Positions 63,297 to 64,000 of a stretch of DNA of 64,000 bases are shown here, one piece after another. The notes under the pieces are model-generated. The model had not been told where the DNA came from. It worked only from the letters and a program-made list of their open reading frames with translations, and made no database searches. A program made the translations under genes and the position numbers. Source of the DNA: Phymatolithon calcareum (taxonomy: Eukaryota > Rhodophyta > Florideophyceae > Hapalidiales); assembly GCA_977006965.1 (NCBI GenBank), contig OZ345384.1:558001-622000 (forward strand), written 5' to 3'. Numbering within the stretch: position 1 is the first letter of the stretch; the number at the start of each line of letters is the position of its first letter.

Positions 63297-64000
63297 ATGA
63301 CAACCAACGGCGTCCCAGTCCCGGACGTCCCCTCCCTCGATGTGGCGGCCGCGCTGGCGCGTCCGCCCGCCTCCTCTTCCGCCGCCGACATTGCAGCACC
63401 CTACACTCCGCTAGTCGGTTTGCAGGGAGCGTCTGGAGTGACACCCGGTGCCCTGCCGCTACTGGTGCGCATGCCGGACGGCGAGCGTCGTCAAATAGAA
63501 CTCCCTCCAACGGCGACGGTGCGCGACTTGCGCCAACAACTTCCCGGAGATTCCAACTGGGATTTCAATTTCAACGGGCAGCAAATGTCGGACGCGTCCA
63601 CACTGGCCGCTTACAATATCCCCGATGCATACGGTCACGCCGGTGGGTTACTGAAAATGATCACAGATTCCGGCAATCTCGACACCACACAGAAGGCAGA
63701 ACTACTCAAGAATGCTTGCAACGTCGTGCAGCACATCTCACGCGGCGAGACAGACATGGAGCGTTTGATTTCCGCCGCCCTGGATGACACGGGCGGCGAA
63801 GGACCGCCCGGATCGCCGACACAACCTAGCCTGACAACCATTCGACGGGGGAAGCGTTCATTTATGAGTTTAAATTTTGCAAACCTTCACCCACCAGGCC
63901 CGCTTGTGGAACGTCCTGGTGCAGGTCCTGTTGCGCCGCCGACACCCAGTCAACTCATACAGAAATTGAGTGCTTCGCGACCGGATCTTTATCCGCCGAC
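63297..64000 (+). CDS. N-terminal part of an unidentified protein with a possible ubiquitin-like region; runs off the window
   Basis: 234 codons are open from ATG 63297 to the window end, with no stop, so the gene is incomplete. The codon choice is GC-rich, unlike the surrounding repeats. An Ala/Pro-rich N-terminus is followed at about 55-105 by LLVRMPDGERRQIELPPTA, TVRDLRQQLPG and FNFNGQQMSDASTLAAYNI. This fits a ubiquitin-like beta-grasp pattern (strand, strand, helix, then the FNG-Q-L-D--TL-Y-I ending). Then comes a helical stretch (TTQKAELLKNACNVVQHISRGETDMERL), followed by a Pro/Gly-rich linker. The remainder lies outside, so the function cannot be assigned. I consider it a genuine cellular gene. 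Confidence 0.7.
   Translation, partial: MTTNGVPVPDVPSLDVAAALARPPASSSAADIAAPYTPLVGLQGASGVTPGALPLLVRMPDGERRQIELPPTATVRDLRQQLPGDSNWDFNFNGQQMSDASTLAAYNIPDAYGHAGGLLKMITDSGNLDTTQKAELLKNACNVVQHISRGETDMERLISAALDDTGGEGPPGSPTQPSLTTIRRGKRSFMSLNFANLHPPGPLVERPGAGPVAPPTPSQLIQKLSASRPDLYPP

Overview
This is a transposon-dense window from a nuclear eukaryotic genome. It contains LINEs with APE-type endonuclease, a Ty3/gypsy and a Ty1/copia element, hAT, piggyBac-like and mariner-like remnants, and several MITEs. The few cellular genes are intronless in the part visible here. No bacterial operons, rRNA or tRNA genes were recognised. The style (short single-exon genes scattered in repeats) would suit a florideophyte red alga or another compact-gene protist. 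This is only a guess: no gene here identifies the species.

Layout. 1-2.3 kb: hAT element with a transposase pseudogene. 2.5-13.6 kb: an 11 kb block bounded by 29-bp inverted repeats and filled with nested retrotransposons. A 5'-truncated LINE (family A) sits inside an RNase H-bearing LINE (family B), which sits inside an unknown reading frame. Further right, an almost complete LINE (family C) is joined head-to-tail to a truncated relative (D) between one pair of target duplications. 13.7-18.3 kb: two probable cellular genes (a secreted, membrane-anchored protein resembling the N-terminal part of DUF2207, and a secreted DUF4380-like protein) with a mariner-like MITE between them. 18.3-26 kb: mostly unrecognisable sequence with one weak ORF, one hAT MITE and LINE tails. 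26-32.4 kb: LINE scraps and a decayed copia element holding a nested hAT. 32.7-42 kb: LINE-A debris, hAT MITE, piggyBac-like remnant and a C2H2 zinc-finger gene. 44.2-45.3 kb: a recent 5'-truncated LINE-C copy. 47.5-53.5 kb: a gypsy LTR element with both LTRs and a 5-bp target duplication but no visible integrase. 53.8-58.9 kb: a 5.1-kb DNA transposon with palindromic termini and a YqaJ-like nuclease frame, itself carrying a foldback element and a MITE. 58.9-59.8 kb: a DNA-alkylation-repair-like gene starting just outside that transposon. 63.3 kb to the window end: the N-terminus of a protein with a possible ubiquitin-like region, preceded by about 1.3 kb rich in ACTGTA/GATACAGTA motifs and hairpins.

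How it works together. The cellular genes are isolated and share no visible pathway. The informative biology is the insertion chronology, which the target duplications allow to be ordered, and the way element ends abut host genes at 47.5 and 58.9 kb. The best candidates for something undescribed are the nuclease-encoding palindromic transposon (53762-58861), the MULE-like foldback inside it, and the C+D LINE joint, which looks like template switching between two LINE RNAs.
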